From: WJMB01 sp964581465
GTDB lineage: Bacteria; RBG-13-66-14
Assembly: GCA_964581465.1 (NCBI GenBank)
Contig: CAZOOP010000010.1
Location: 22,458 to 86,457, forward strand
Direction: 5' to 3'
DNA length: 64,000 nt
Shown here piece after piece: positions 29,839 to 38,634 of this stretch. The first letter of the stretch is position 1. Every line of letters starts with the position of its first letter. A program made the translations under genes and the position numbers. The notes below the pieces were generated by a model. The model was not told the origin of the DNA. It searched no databases and saw only the letters and a list, made by a program, of their open reading frames with translations.

Positions 29839-30201
29839 GGATGATCACTCGCACAGGAACTGACTCATCCAGCTAACAGACTGTCACTCATTGCTTTATA
29901 GTTCACACTCGCCGCCAATGTCATCCCTCTGCATTGTCTTTTCAGCGCAGGTGGCGATGTACCTGGACCTGCGTTGGGTACCACCGGAAGCCCGAGGCTG
30001 TTGGTTCCATTCAGGTTTCGACCAGGCTGTGAGTAAGTGACCTGCTGAAGACTCTCCATTGCTTGCTTTAGCAGCTTCGAACATTATCCGGCTTCCCGCG
30101 GCACTCAGCTCGGACTCAGGTGCATCGCCACCAAGCAGCGGAGGGCGCTTCAGCTTGCCTCCCTATCTTGAAGGGTCTCCGGGTGTGTGGCGACTATTCC
30201 C
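29839..30201 (+). mobile_element. MITE-like element with IS1595-type ends
   Basis: About 363 bp, non-coding. The left end GGATGATCACTCGCAC and the right end CGACTATTCCC are eroded forms of the shared GGGATYATCAC terminus. Its inside (CTCATCCAGCTAAC, GCTTTATAGTTCACACTC, GAAGCCCGAGGCTGTTGGTT) closely matches 51588-51927. Confidence 0.7.
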
Positions 30202-30523
30202 TAAAAAAGCGGCCGAATCCCCCGCAGCTCTTGCTAAAGACCTTTTTTGCTTCCCTTTGACGTGTCGTTGTGTTACATTCCCTTAACTGAACCCCGTAAA
30301 GACCTTCCCTGGCGCGTCTAGACCCAGCCTCCGCCGGGATTGCGACGGGGTGACGATATCGATTTTCGATGATAATCAAACAGCTCCATTGTGTCAGGTA
30401 AGCTCTGTCAGATAAGCTGATTTGACGGGTCGGATAACTCAAGCCCGACCGCACACAAAACCACCAGGCCCGCCCGGGGAGTACCCGACGAGTCGCAACC
30501 AAAACCTCGAGTATTCCGGACAC
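30202..30523. other. Intergenic, no gene recognised
   Basis: About 320 bp between the MITE and the rpsA leader repeats. I see no gene and no clear promoter. Confidence 0.5.
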
Positions 30524-30553
30524 GTCCAGGTGATTTGAGTCCAGGTGATTTGA
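30524..30553 (+). repeat. 15-bp tandem duplication in the rpsA leader
   Basis: GTCCAGGTGATTTGA occurs twice back to back (30524-30538 and 30539-30553), ending 15 bases before the rpsA ATG. No strong Shine-Dalgarno site is visible between it and the ATG. Confidence 0.85.
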
Positions 30554-30568
30554 GGTTTAACCCAGGCT

Positions 30569-32938
30569 ATGACCCACCAAGAAAACGAAGAACAAAAACC
30601 GAACGTCGAAGAGACCACCGCCGCTGACGCTGAAGGCGTCGAGGAAGTCGACGAGACCCCCGAGCCCGAGCGGACCGAAGACGAAGCCCCGGCCGCTGAG
30701 GCCGAGGCGACCGAAGAGCCTCCGGCCGAACCCGAGGACGCCGCCGGCGAAGCCATCGAGGAAACGCCCGAGGAAACGCCGGAGGAAACGCCGGAGGAGG
30801 CTCCGACCAAGAAGCTGACCATCGACGACATCGACGAAGAGCACGCCACGATGGACGAGTTGATGGCGGTCTACGAGGACACCCTGGCCGAGCTCCAGGA
30901 GGGCGAGATAGTCCAAGGCGTCGTCGTCGCCGTCAATCCCGACGAGATACTCGTCGACGTCGGTTACAAGTCCGAAGGCCCCATCGCCCGCAAGGAGTTC
31001 GGCAACAACGAAATCAACGTGGGCGACGAGGTCGAGGTCTTTTTGGAGAAGAAGGAAGACCAGGACGGCATCATCGTGCTGTCCAAGGAGAAGGCCGACT
31101 TCGCCCGCACCTGGGCCAAGATCAAGGAAGCCTACGAGAACGACCTGGTCATCGAGGGCCGCGTCGTCTCGCGGATCAAGGGCGGCCTGGAGGTCGACAT
31201 CGGCGCCCGCGGCTTCCTGCCCGCCAGCCAGGTGGCCCTGCGACCGGTGCGCAACCTGGAGGGTTGTGTCGGTGATCTCTTCGAAATGAAGGTCATCAAG
31301 ATCAACCGCCGTCGCCGCAACATCGTGCTCAGCCGCAAGGCCGTGCTCCAGGAGCGCCGCTCGAAGATGAAGGAAGAGCTGGTCAAGGAGCTCGAGGAGG
31401 GTCAGATCCGCGAGGGCGAGGTCAAGAACATCACCGACTTCGGCGCCTTCATCGACCTGGGAGGCATCGACGGGTTGCTGCATATCACCGACATGACCTG
31501 GGGCCGCATCAGCCATCCCTCGGAGATGCTCTCGATCGGCGACGAGGTCAAGGTTCTTGTGCTCAACTTCGACCGCGAACGCGAGCGGGTCAGCCTGGGC
31601 CTCAAGCAGCTCACACCGCACCCCTGGAAGGAAGCCGCCACCAAGTACGCCGAGGGCACCTTCATCCGCGGCAAGGTCGTCAACATGACCGACTACGGCG
31701 CCTTCGTGGAGCTGGAGGACGGCATCGAGGGCCTGATCCACATCTCCGAGATGAGCTGGACCCAGCGCATCCGCCACCCCTCTCAACTGCTCAACGTCGG
31801 CGACTGGGTCGACGCCAAAGTGCTCAACCTGGACACCGAGAAGCAGCGCATCAGCCTGGGCCTCAAGCAGACCGAGGAGGACCCCTGGGAGACCATCTCC
31901 GAGCGCTTCCCCCGCGGAACGCGCCTGGTGGGCAAGGTGCGCAACATCACCGACTTCGGCGCCTTCGTCGAGGTCGACGAAGGTATCGACGGCCTGGTGC
32001 ACATCAGCGACATGAGCTGGCTGCGCCGGGTGCGCCACCCCTCCGAGGTGGTCACCAAGGGCCAGGAGATAGAGGTCGTCGTCCTTAACGTCGATTCGGA
32101 CAACCGGCGCATCTCTCTGGGGATGAAGCAGCTCACCGAGGACCCCTGGGAGCACATCGAGGATTACATCTGGGAGGGCGCCTACGTCGAGGGCAAGGTA
32201 GTGCGCATGGCCCGTTTCGGCGCCATCGTCGAACTGGCCACGGGCATCGAGGCCCTGCTGCACATCTCCGAGATCGTCGACGCCCACGTCCCCAACGTCG
32301 AGGACATCCTCAACATCGGCGAGGACCTAACCTGCAAGGTCATCAACATCAACCGCGAGGAGCGCAAGGTCAACCTCTCCCTCAAGGCCTACAATACCGA
32401 CATGGGTATCGGCCCCGAGGACGACCCGATCATGACGCGGTTGATCGAGCGGCAGGAATCCAGCGAAGCCGCCGAGACCGAGTCCGAAGCGGCCTCCGCC
32501 GAGGATGGCTCGGAAGAGGAAGAAGCCGCCCCCGAGGAAACCACAAGCGAGGAAACCGAGGCGGTGGAAACGGCTGACGATGACTCCGACGACGAAGACA
32601 GCTCGGACGAGAGTCCGGACGAAAGCCGGGAAGAAACCGAGGACAAGCCGGCTGAGGTCGAAGAGGAAACGGTTGATGAGCCGGAGGAGGAACCGGCTGC
32701 CGAATCGACTGAGGAGCCGGAGGAATCCCCCGCTCCCGCCGACGCTGAAACCGCTGAAGAACAGGCCGAGGTTAAAACCGAGGAAAAGGTCGAAGAGGCT
32801 GAAGCCAAAGCCGAGGACGAGACCAAGCCGGAGAAAGCGGACGAACCTGAGGAATCCGACGATTCCGACAAATCCGATGAAACTGACAAATCGGAGGACG
32901 ATTCCATTTCCGAGCCCGAGGCTGAGAAGAACGACTGA
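30569..32938 (+). CDS. rpsA: Ribosomal protein S1 with long acidic extensions
   Basis: A 789-aa S1 protein that helps bind mRNA to the 30S subunit. Six S1 domains run from about residue 110 to 610, with typical ITDFGAFIDLGGIDGLLHI and SLGLKQL repeats. An acidic region of ~80 residues precedes them (EETPEETPEETPEEAP), and a tail of ~170 residues, mostly Glu, Asp, Ser and Ala, follows. Usual S1 is about 550 aa, so both extensions are unusual. No strong ribosome site precedes the ATG, which is also true of some known rpsA genes that control their own translation. Confidence 0.93.
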   Translation: MTHQENEEQKPNVEETTAADAEGVEEVDETPEPERTEDEAPAAEAEATEEPPAEPEDAAGEAIEETPEETPEETPEEAPTKKLTIDDIDEEHATMDELMAVYEDTLAELQEGEIVQGVVVAVNPDEILVDVGYKSEGPIARKEFGNNEINVGDEVEVFLEKKEDQDGIIVLSKEKADFARTWAKIKEAYENDLVIEGRVVSRIKGGLEVDIGARGFLPASQVALRPVRNLEGCVGDLFEMKVIKINRRRRNIVLSRKAVLQERRSKMKEELVKELEEGQIREGEVKNITDFGAFIDLGGIDGLLHITDMTWGRISHPSEMLSIGDEVKVLVLNFDRERERVSLGLKQLTPHPWKEAATKYAEGTFIRGKVVNMTDYGAFVELEDGIEGLIHISEMSWTQRIRHPSQLLNVGDWVDAKVLNLDTEKQRISLGLKQTEEDPWETISERFPRGTRLVGKVRNITDFGAFVEVDEGIDGLVHISDMSWLRRVRHPSEVVTKGQEIEVVVLNVDSDNRRISLGMKQLTEDPWEHIEDYIWEGAYVEGKVVRMARFGAIVELATGIEALLHISEIVDAHVPNVEDILNIGEDLTCKVININREERKVNLSLKAYNTDMGIGPEDDPIMTRLIERQESSEAAETESEAASAEDGSEEEEAAPEETTSEETEAVETADDDSDDEDSSDESPDESREETEDKPAEVEEETVDEPEEEPAAESTEEPEESPAPADAETAEEQAEVKTEEKVEEAEAKAEDETKPEKADEPEESDDSDKSDETDKSEDDSISEPEAEKND

Positions 32939-32979
32939 CCGACTCGGATAACCCTAGCTCATCGCTGCGGCACGGGCAC

Positions 32980-33008
32980 CTGAGAAATCACGGACAACCC
33001 GCTATACT
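32980..33008 (+). promoter_or_regulatory. Possible promoter of the lipoprotein gene
   Basis: CTGAGA (32980-32985), 17 bp and TATACT (33003-33008), about 200 bp before the ATG at 33207. The -35 is moderate. Confidence 0.4.
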
Positions 33009-33206
33009 TATGCTGGGATGGGGACGTCCCAAGGTGTCCGACCGCTGATATCCAACGAAAACCCGACTGGGTTTCCGGGGTCTTGAACACTTTTGCGTTT
33101 GTTGTCTATGACACTGTGGAAGTTGTTTTCCACGCTTGAAGGCAGTAACCCCGTTTTACGGGCTAACCAAATACCGGCGTTTGCCGGGCAAACCTGGAGG
33201 AAGTAG

Positions 33207-33716
33207 ATGCGCAAGATTATCCTGATCGCCGCTGTCGCGGCCCTGGCTCTGACCCTGGTCGGTTGTGGCGGCGAGGTCGACGGCCTCTCCGACGAGACCT
33301 ATGCCGAGATCTGGCTCAACACCTACGAAGATTGGGACGGCGAGACCGACGCCTGGGACAAGGCCCTGCAGGAGTACGGCACCAACGAGGAAGAGTACAA
33401 CGAGTTCACCGTCGATCTGCTGGAAGCCGACACCGCTCGTTACGATGAGGTCACCGGCCCCATCAACGACGACTTCGCGGCCAGCATGGCCTACGCCGGC
33501 TACACCATGACCGTCGGCCTGGGTGGCCTGTTCGAGGGCCTGGGCGAGGGTCTGGAAGAGGGCCTGGAAGGCATGGGCGACCTCTTCGGCGAGCTCGAGT
33601 CCGGCATCAACGAGGGTCTCGAGGAGGCTAGCGAGGCCATGGGCGAGGCCGTTGACGAGGCTGAAGGCGCCATGGAAGAGGCCACCGAGGAGGCTTCCGA
33701 GGAGACCGCTCAGTAA
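33207..33716 (+). CDS. Small acidic lipoprotein, unknown
   Basis: A 169-aa protein with a signal peptide and lipobox LVGC (Cys20), so it should be a membrane lipoprotein after processing. The middle is acidic (TYAEIWLNTYEDWDGE). Residues ~105-169 are a Gly/Glu/Ala stretch with repeated GEGLEEGLEGMGDLFGELE-like helices. The ATG follows TGGAGGAAG. A damaged copy of its end lies near 36135. I recognise no family. Confidence 0.85.
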   Translation: MRKIILIAAVAALALTLVGCGGEVDGLSDETYAEIWLNTYEDWDGETDAWDKALQEYGTNEEEYNEFTVDLLEADTARYDEVTGPINDDFAASMAYAGYTMTVGLGGLFEGLGEGLEEGLEGMGDLFGELESGINEGLEEASEAMGEAVDEAEGAMEEATEEASEETAQ

Positions 33717-33739
33717 GCGGTTCTTTCCATCGTTATGTA

Positions 33740-33766
33740 AAGCGGCCCCCCACCGGGGGCCGCTTT
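33740..33766 (+). terminator. Terminator of the small lipoprotein gene
   Basis: AGCGGCCCCC-CAC-CGGGGGCCGCTTTT forms a strong stem ending in T's, 24 bases after the stop. A near-identical hairpin recurs at 36195-36220. Confidence 0.88.
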
Positions 33767-33793
33767 TCATTGTGCATATCAGGATAACACTTG

Positions 33794-33803
33794 NNNNNNN
33801 NNN
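33794..33803. other. Assembly gap (ten N's)
   Basis: Ten unknown bases. The real gap size is not known. The -35 box of the next gene would fall here, because a TATAAT lies at 33821-33826. Confidence 0.99.
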
Positions 33804-33866
33804 CCCTTTTTACTATGTTCTATAATATGACTTGCTCCCTATACATTCTCTCACAAAGGAGATTAG

Positions 33867-36068
33867 ATGAAACGCATTCTTATTCTGCTGGCCCTTGTCA
33901 TGCTGGTTTTCCTCGTCGGCTGCGGTTCTTACGACTCCGCTGAATACGCCGAGACCCTGATAGACTTGGAGCTATCCAGCGAGGACTACGATCCGGAATC
34001 CACTATCCGGCTTTCCACCGAACGACAAGGCTACGAGTTGCCTGACTTCTTCGCCTTCGAGACTGAGCTGCATTCGAACCCCGAGCTGGTTCGTGAGGTC
34101 AACGAAGAGCTGGCGGATCTGGCCCCCGACCCCGATGAGCTGGCGGCTTTTTATTACGAATCCCTGGATGGTCGGGAGGGTTCACCGTTTGATGACCTAA
34201 GAGACCGGCCGGAGATCATATTAGACTTGCTCTCTAGTATTGAAGCAAGTTACTCCTCTGGAGATACATTTGGTTTCGGAGAGCTGGAAGGGATCTTTGA
34301 TGATAATGATAATGAAGCGTTTTATTTCTTCAGTTTCGCGGCCTTGCTCGAAGACAGTCGCCTTTTTATCTCTGCAATCAACGAACACGAGCCCACCGCC
34401 GACGATTATGTCGATTACCTCGATGACTATGACATCAACCCCCGCTCGGCGACCGCTCTGGGCTTGATACTCAGGCGCGCCTACTGGGAAGACAAACCCG
34501 ATTACGTGGTCGAGCCCCTGGTCCTCTATCTGACCGAGCTGGGTTTCGAACTGGTCAAACCCCTGAATACACCGGTTCCCCTGGAGAAGTGCCACGAACT
34601 CAACCTCTATGCTTTAGAGCAGATTTTGAAGGGCGGCCTGACGAGTGACGAAGCGCTGTCCAAGGCCCTGAAACGTTATGATTTAAGTTCTGATAAATTG
34701 AACGAGCTCAATCAATGGCTTTCCGAACACCCCGAGATCCAACACGCCAGCCAACGCTATCTGGCACTGGCGCTTGATGAGATGACTGACGAGTACAAGT
34801 CCGAAGCCGGTCTGACCTGGCATCGCCTGGAGATGATCAACGAATATTCCAACTCCAGCGCCTATGGTTACTCCTCCAACGACATCGACGCCTGGCACTC
34901 CATCGCCGATAATTACAATGAGTATCTGGAGGATTTGGGTAAGGTCAAAGGACTTACTCCGGAGAACGTCATCAAAGCCCTAACAGCGGCCTTTAATAAG
35001 ATAAGTGGCGAGGAGTACGACACCACCCATCTTGTTGCCGATGAAGATCTACTCCAAACCCTTTCCGAATACGATGTCAGCGCCGAGCAGCTTGGCCAAT
35101 ACACGGAAGACCTGTTGACCAACAGCCAAGAGCAAAGCAAGCTGCTTGGTTTTGCTGAGAAGCAAGACGAAGATGTGGAACAAGCGCTTTGCGCCTTCTT
35201 GGCCCGCCGAATTGGCGAGCGCTACCTGGAGCAATTACGCACCGTTATCGAGAAGTATCGTGACGACCAGACGTCGACTATCAGCGAAGAACAGATGCCC
35301 TTCCTCCAGTTGCTACCCTCTAATCAAACCAAAGAACTGCCCTATTACACACCGGGTAGGGAGTTGCCGGGTTTTGATCGCACCGATTGCACGGCGGTCG
35401 AGTTCGCTATCGGTACTATAGCCAGTACACGGGACCCGGAGACAACGAACGACAGCATTAAATTCACCTACAACACCCTTGAACAGGACAAAGACCATTA
35501 TCCCCTTGTCCACTTCTTCCTGACCTATGTCTGGTACGAAAATGGGGAGAAACAGGTGATAACCAAACCGATCGCCCTAGTATTCAATAAAGATCAGGGG
35601 CGCTTGGTTATTCAGCGTGTCTTGGAGGTGGATGAATTCTATCTCGAATATTACCTGGATAGCTGGACGATAGACCAGATAACTACCCAGGAGCATGGCA
35701 CAGTGCTGGATGCGTACCGGATGCCAAGATATGAGGATGATGATCACATTCTACCAGAGTGGTTTAAGCTTGACGGGAGACAGGAAGCAGGAGAAATAGG
35801 AGAGGCTACGGAAGAAGCCGGCGAGATCGCTGATGCTGAAGCCGAGGGTCATTACATCGAGGTCTGGGACGGCCCGATGAATCTGCGCGATGCTCCCACT
35901 CTGGATTCCAATGTGCTGACCAAGGTTGAGACGGGCGAACGGATGCTCTTCATTTCCGAAGGTCCGATGGACTACCAAGCGGATACCTACGCACCTTGGA
36001 TAAAATGTCGAACCATGGACGGTGTAACTGGCTATATGTTCAGCTACTTCACCACCTACTCCGACTAA
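33867..36068 (+). CDS. Large lipoprotein with C-terminal SH3-like domain
   Basis: A 733-aa protein with signal peptide and lipobox LVGC (Cys19). The middle is helical with a repeated pattern: KRYDLSSDKLNELNQWLSEH and SEYDVSAEQLGQYTEDLLTN (about residues 271-290 and 396-415). The last ~70 residues look like a bacterial SH3 domain (EVWDGPMNLRDAPTLDSNVL, then WIKCRTMDGVTGYMFSYF), which usually binds cell wall or peptides. GC content is lower than in neighbouring genes, hinting at different origin. The ATG follows AAAGGAG. Its exact function is unknown. Confidence 0.88.
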   Translation: MKRILILLALVMLVFLVGCGSYDSAEYAETLIDLELSSEDYDPESTIRLSTERQGYELPDFFAFETELHSNPELVREVNEELADLAPDPDELAAFYYESLDGREGSPFDDLRDRPEIILDLLSSIEASYSSGDTFGFGELEGIFDDNDNEAFYFFSFAALLEDSRLFISAINEHEPTADDYVDYLDDYDINPRSATALGLILRRAYWEDKPDYVVEPLVLYLTELGFELVKPLNTPVPLEKCHELNLYALEQILKGGLTSDEALSKALKRYDLSSDKLNELNQWLSEHPEIQHASQRYLALALDEMTDEYKSEAGLTWHRLEMINEYSNSSAYGYSSNDIDAWHSIADNYNEYLEDLGKVKGLTPENVIKALTAAFNKISGEEYDTTHLVADEDLLQTLSEYDVSAEQLGQYTEDLLTNSQEQSKLLGFAEKQDEDVEQALCAFLARRIGERYLEQLRTVIEKYRDDQTSTISEEQMPFLQLLPSNQTKELPYYTPGRELPGFDRTDCTAVEFAIGTIASTRDPETTNDSIKFTYNTLEQDKDHYPLVHFFLTYVWYENGEKQVITKPIALVFNKDQGRLVIQRVLEVDEFYLEYYLDSWTIDQITTQEHGTVLDAYRMPRYEDDDHILPEWFKLDGRQEAGEIGEATEEAGEIADAEAEGHYIEVWDGPMNLRDAPTLDSNVLTKVETGERMLFISEGPMDYQADTYAPWIKCRTMDGVTGYMFSYFTTYSD

Positions 36069-36133
36069 ACCTGGTCCGACGCACCAGCAATGGAGGCAGT
36101 GGAGTAAGCTATGGTGGACTTAATGGGATACTA

Positions 36134-36165
36134 GGGCGCCATGGAAGAGGCTACACCTCAGTAAG
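36134..36165 (+). pseudogene. Remnant of a duplicated lipoprotein gene end
   Basis: GGCGCCATGGAAGAGGCT, then a shortened ending CCTCAGTAA, matches the last codons of the lipoprotein gene ending at 33716, with ~21 bases missing between. The same kind of terminator follows, so the gene end and its terminator were copied together. Confidence 0.65.
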
Positions 36166-36194
36166 CACGGTTTCACCGCAGTAGCGTTGTTCCA

Positions 36195-36220
36195 ACGGCC
36201 CCCCACCGGGGGCCGCTTTT
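36195..36220 (+). terminator. Duplicated terminator
   Basis: CGGCCCCC-CAC-CGGGGGCCG followed by CTTTT, near-identical to the hairpin at 33740-33766. It probably also stops the large lipoprotein transcript. Confidence 0.8.
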
Positions 36221-36420
36221 ATCTTAGTCCGGGTTTGAAAGCTGTTCTCTACGGGAAGGCATATCCGTGACCAAGCAGCAGGGTTGGATAGAGAGCTTGA
36301 GGTCCAGGCGGGCGCTTGAATGGTGTCGGTTGACAACCCCCGACGTTTCCGTGCATTCGAGGCTTTGGCGAGCATTGACAGAAGAGGGAACCCCTGCTCG
36401 CAGGAGATAGAGATAAGCAG

Positions 36421-36444
36421 AAGGGGAGCCCGAGGGCTCCCCTT
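36421..36444 (-). terminator. Possible terminator of the secreted-protein pair
   Basis: AAGGGGAGCC-CGAG-GGCTCCCCTT forms a strong stem 37 bases beyond the minus-strand gene ending at 36481. The T-run is weak. The rest of 36221-36480 shows nothing else. Confidence 0.55.
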
Positions 36445-36480
36445 CAAGACGTAATCAATCACTCAATCAAGCTGGGGTGG

Positions 36481-37347
36481 CTAGTCCGCGAAGGACTCGG
36501 TTACCCGCGTCCAGGCGCCGTCCAGGGCCAGGGAGAGGCCGCCGGTGGAGTCCAGGCAGAGCAGGTCGAAGCCGCCACCGGGGATGTGGATCAGTTCCAG
36601 CTCCCAGGGACCCTCGCCGGGGCAGGGCACGTGCTCGGTGGATGCCAGGGAACCGGTCTCGGCGTCGTCGTAGAGACGCCCCTGGTCGTCGACGGCCAAG
36701 AGCAGCACGCCGCCGGTCTCGGCGTCGACGTGCAGCTCGACGCACCCCAGTTCCTCGCCGGTGGTGTTGAAGGTCGTCGAAGCCTGCCAGGTGCCATCGA
36801 CGAAGCCGTAGAGCAGGCCGTCGTCGGCCAGGATGAAGGGGTTGATTGTTTCGGCCGTCGTGTCGTAGTAGACCTCGACGTCGCGGGGCGGCGCCGCCGG
36901 TAGATCGGGTTCGAGGCGCATCCATCCGGCCTCGACGCCGGTGATGTAGACGGCGCCGGTTTCGTCGAGCAGCAGCGCCAGGATGAGGGTCTCCGAAGCC
37001 TCGTAGACGGCGCCCCGGCAGAACGGCGCGGCGTCCGCCGGCGGGGCGGCCAGCTCAACCCAGCTCGCGCCGTTGGTCTGGTAGAGGCGGCCCGCTCCGT
37101 CGATGACGAAGATGAAGATCGTCTCATCGACGCCGGTGATCTTGCGCAGGTCCAGGCTGTAGGGTCCGGCGGTGGGGCAAGGTTCGCCGACGACCGACCA
37201 GCCCTCCGGCTCCAGCTCGTAGAGCTGACCGTCGTCGTCCAGGGCCATGATCAGCTCGCCGTCGTCGCCGTGATAGGCCGACAGAACGGGCTGGGCATGG
37301 GAGGCCGCGGCCAGCAGGGCAATGATGAAGGGGATCAGGCGTTTCAT
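36481..37347 (-). CDS. Secreted propeller-like repeat protein, second of a pair
   Basis: A 288-aa protein with a clear signal peptide (cleavage likely after ASHA). The rest is beta-rich with repeats of about 45-50 residues containing D-x-G-x-L/V-Y and a Trp ~10 residues later, e.g. ALDDDGQLYELEPEGWSVVG and IDGAGRLYQTNGASWVEL. This resembles tectonin or propeller blades. It is paralogous to the upstream gene, whose stop overlaps this ATG by 4 bases, so both should be made together. Ligand unknown. Confidence 0.82.
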   Translation of the reverse strand: MKRLIPFIIALLAAASHAQPVLSAYHGDDGELIMALDDDGQLYELEPEGWSVVGEPCPTAGPYSLDLRKITGVDETIFIFVIDGAGRLYQTNGASWVELAAPPADAAPFCRGAVYEASETLILALLLDETGAVYITGVEAGWMRLEPDLPAAPPRDVEVYYDTTAETINPFILADDGLLYGFVDGTWQASTTFNTTGEELGCVELHVDAETGGVLLLAVDDQGRLYDDAETGSLASTEHVPCPGEGPWELELIHIPGGGFDLLCLDSTGGLSLALDGAWTRVTESFAD

Positions 37348-38219
37348 GGTTCATCAACCTCCCGGACCTCCAGGCCCGCGTTCTGGGGCTGCCAGCCCTC
37401 GCCGTCGGTGTTGTAGATCACGCCGTGGGAGTCGCAGAGCAACACGGCCAGGGTGTCGGTCTCGCGGTTGATGTAGACGTCCATATCGTAGGGGGACTCG
37501 CCATCGGCTGTGCCGGTGATCTGGTTTATCACGGCGCCGTCCTCGAGCATCCAGAAACGCCCGGCGGAGTCGGCGACGAAATGGTAGGCGGCCTCATCGG
37601 TGTTGTAGGCGCTCATCGAGAAGGGCGCCTCGCCGTTGATACCGGCGTCGATCTCCAGCCAGCGGTTGCCGAAGGCCCGGTGGATGACGCCGTCACCGTT
37701 GATGACATCGATGAAGAAGACCTCCTCGCTCGGGGTGGCGAAGGCATGGATGTCGAAGGGCCCCGGTCCGGGGACGGGGTCGAGCACGGGCGCCCAGCCC
37801 TCGCCGGTGTAGGTGCTTACGCGACCGTCGTCGTCGATGACGAAGAGCAGGGCGCTCTGCCCCCCGGCGTCGGTGCAGCCGGAGAGGCGGTAGTCGCCTT
37901 CATCGAGGCCGGCCAGCTCGATCCATTCCGTGGGTCCGACGATGTAGGCCGAGCCGTCCCCGGCGACGACGAAGAGCAGGATGCGCTCGTCGACGGCGTC
38001 GTAGACGGCGGTGACGTCGTAGGGTCCCAGGGCGGGGCAGCTCGCGCTCGAGGCCGGTTCCCAGTTCTCCTCGCCGCCCTGATAAACGGCGCCGGTTTCA
38101 TCGATACAGAAGGAGCTGAAGGCTTCACCGCTGGGCTGCTGGACAACGCAGACGCTCAACCGCGCCGGCGCGGTGGTGACGGTCAGCAGAATCAGCAGGG
38201 AGGTCAGGAAGCTTCGCAT
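37344..38219 (-). CDS. Secreted propeller-like repeat protein, first of a pair
   Basis: A 291-aa protein with a hydrophobic signal peptide (LTSLLILLTVTTAPA). At least five repeats show the same D-x-G-x-V-Y...W pattern, such as IDETGAVYQGGEENWEP and IDDDGRVSTYTGEGWAPV. The start at 38219 is chosen because the signal peptide begins there; no strong ribosome site is visible. It is paralogous to the downstream gene. Export and repeats suggest a surface or periplasmic binding role; this is inference. Confidence 0.78.
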   Translation of the reverse strand: MRSFLTSLLILLTVTTAPARLSVCVVQQPSGEAFSSFCIDETGAVYQGGEENWEPASSASCPALGPYDVTAVYDAVDERILLFVVAGDGSAYIVGPTEWIELAGLDEGDYRLSGCTDAGGQSALLFVIDDDGRVSTYTGEGWAPVLDPVPGPGPFDIHAFATPSEEVFFIDVINGDGVIHRAFGNRWLEIDAGINGEAPFSMSAYNTDEAAYHFVADSAGRFWMLEDGAVINQITGTADGESPYDMDVYINRETDTLAVLLCDSHGVIYNTDGEGWQPQNAGLEVREVDEP

Positions 38220-38634
38220 GGTCTCGGATGGTGGTTGAAGTACCGGGGGTTGTCTTAGCGCAAATCGGGGTCGCGCAAGGTCAGCGCCGCGGCCCCCAAC
38301 TGCGCGGGGGACGGAGGTTCGTTTAGTCGCTATGGGTTCATTGTCCGCAGTAAAGCCAGGGCCGGAACCATTGGCAAGTGTGTTGGGAAGGCGTTGGTGG
38401 GAGCCAAGCTCAAGGGTTGCACCAGGGGTGGGCGGCATCCCGAATATCGGGTCGGTCATGCTCGCCGTTACAAACCCGGAGTGGCCGGCCAGTGCAGTCG
38501 GATTGATTGCAGGTGACGCCGGCCGCCTTCCCGGGTTCACCCCTAAGACGAGCACGGCGCACTCCGGCCGGTCTAATCATCCGGCACTTCTGGGTCTGGA
38601 GGGACAATCCCGCTACCCGGTATTGCGAAGTCGC
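38220..38634. other. Intergenic, nothing recognised
   Basis: About 415 bp between two minus-strand units. It should contain the promoter of the secreted pair, but I see no strong match. Confidence 0.5.
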
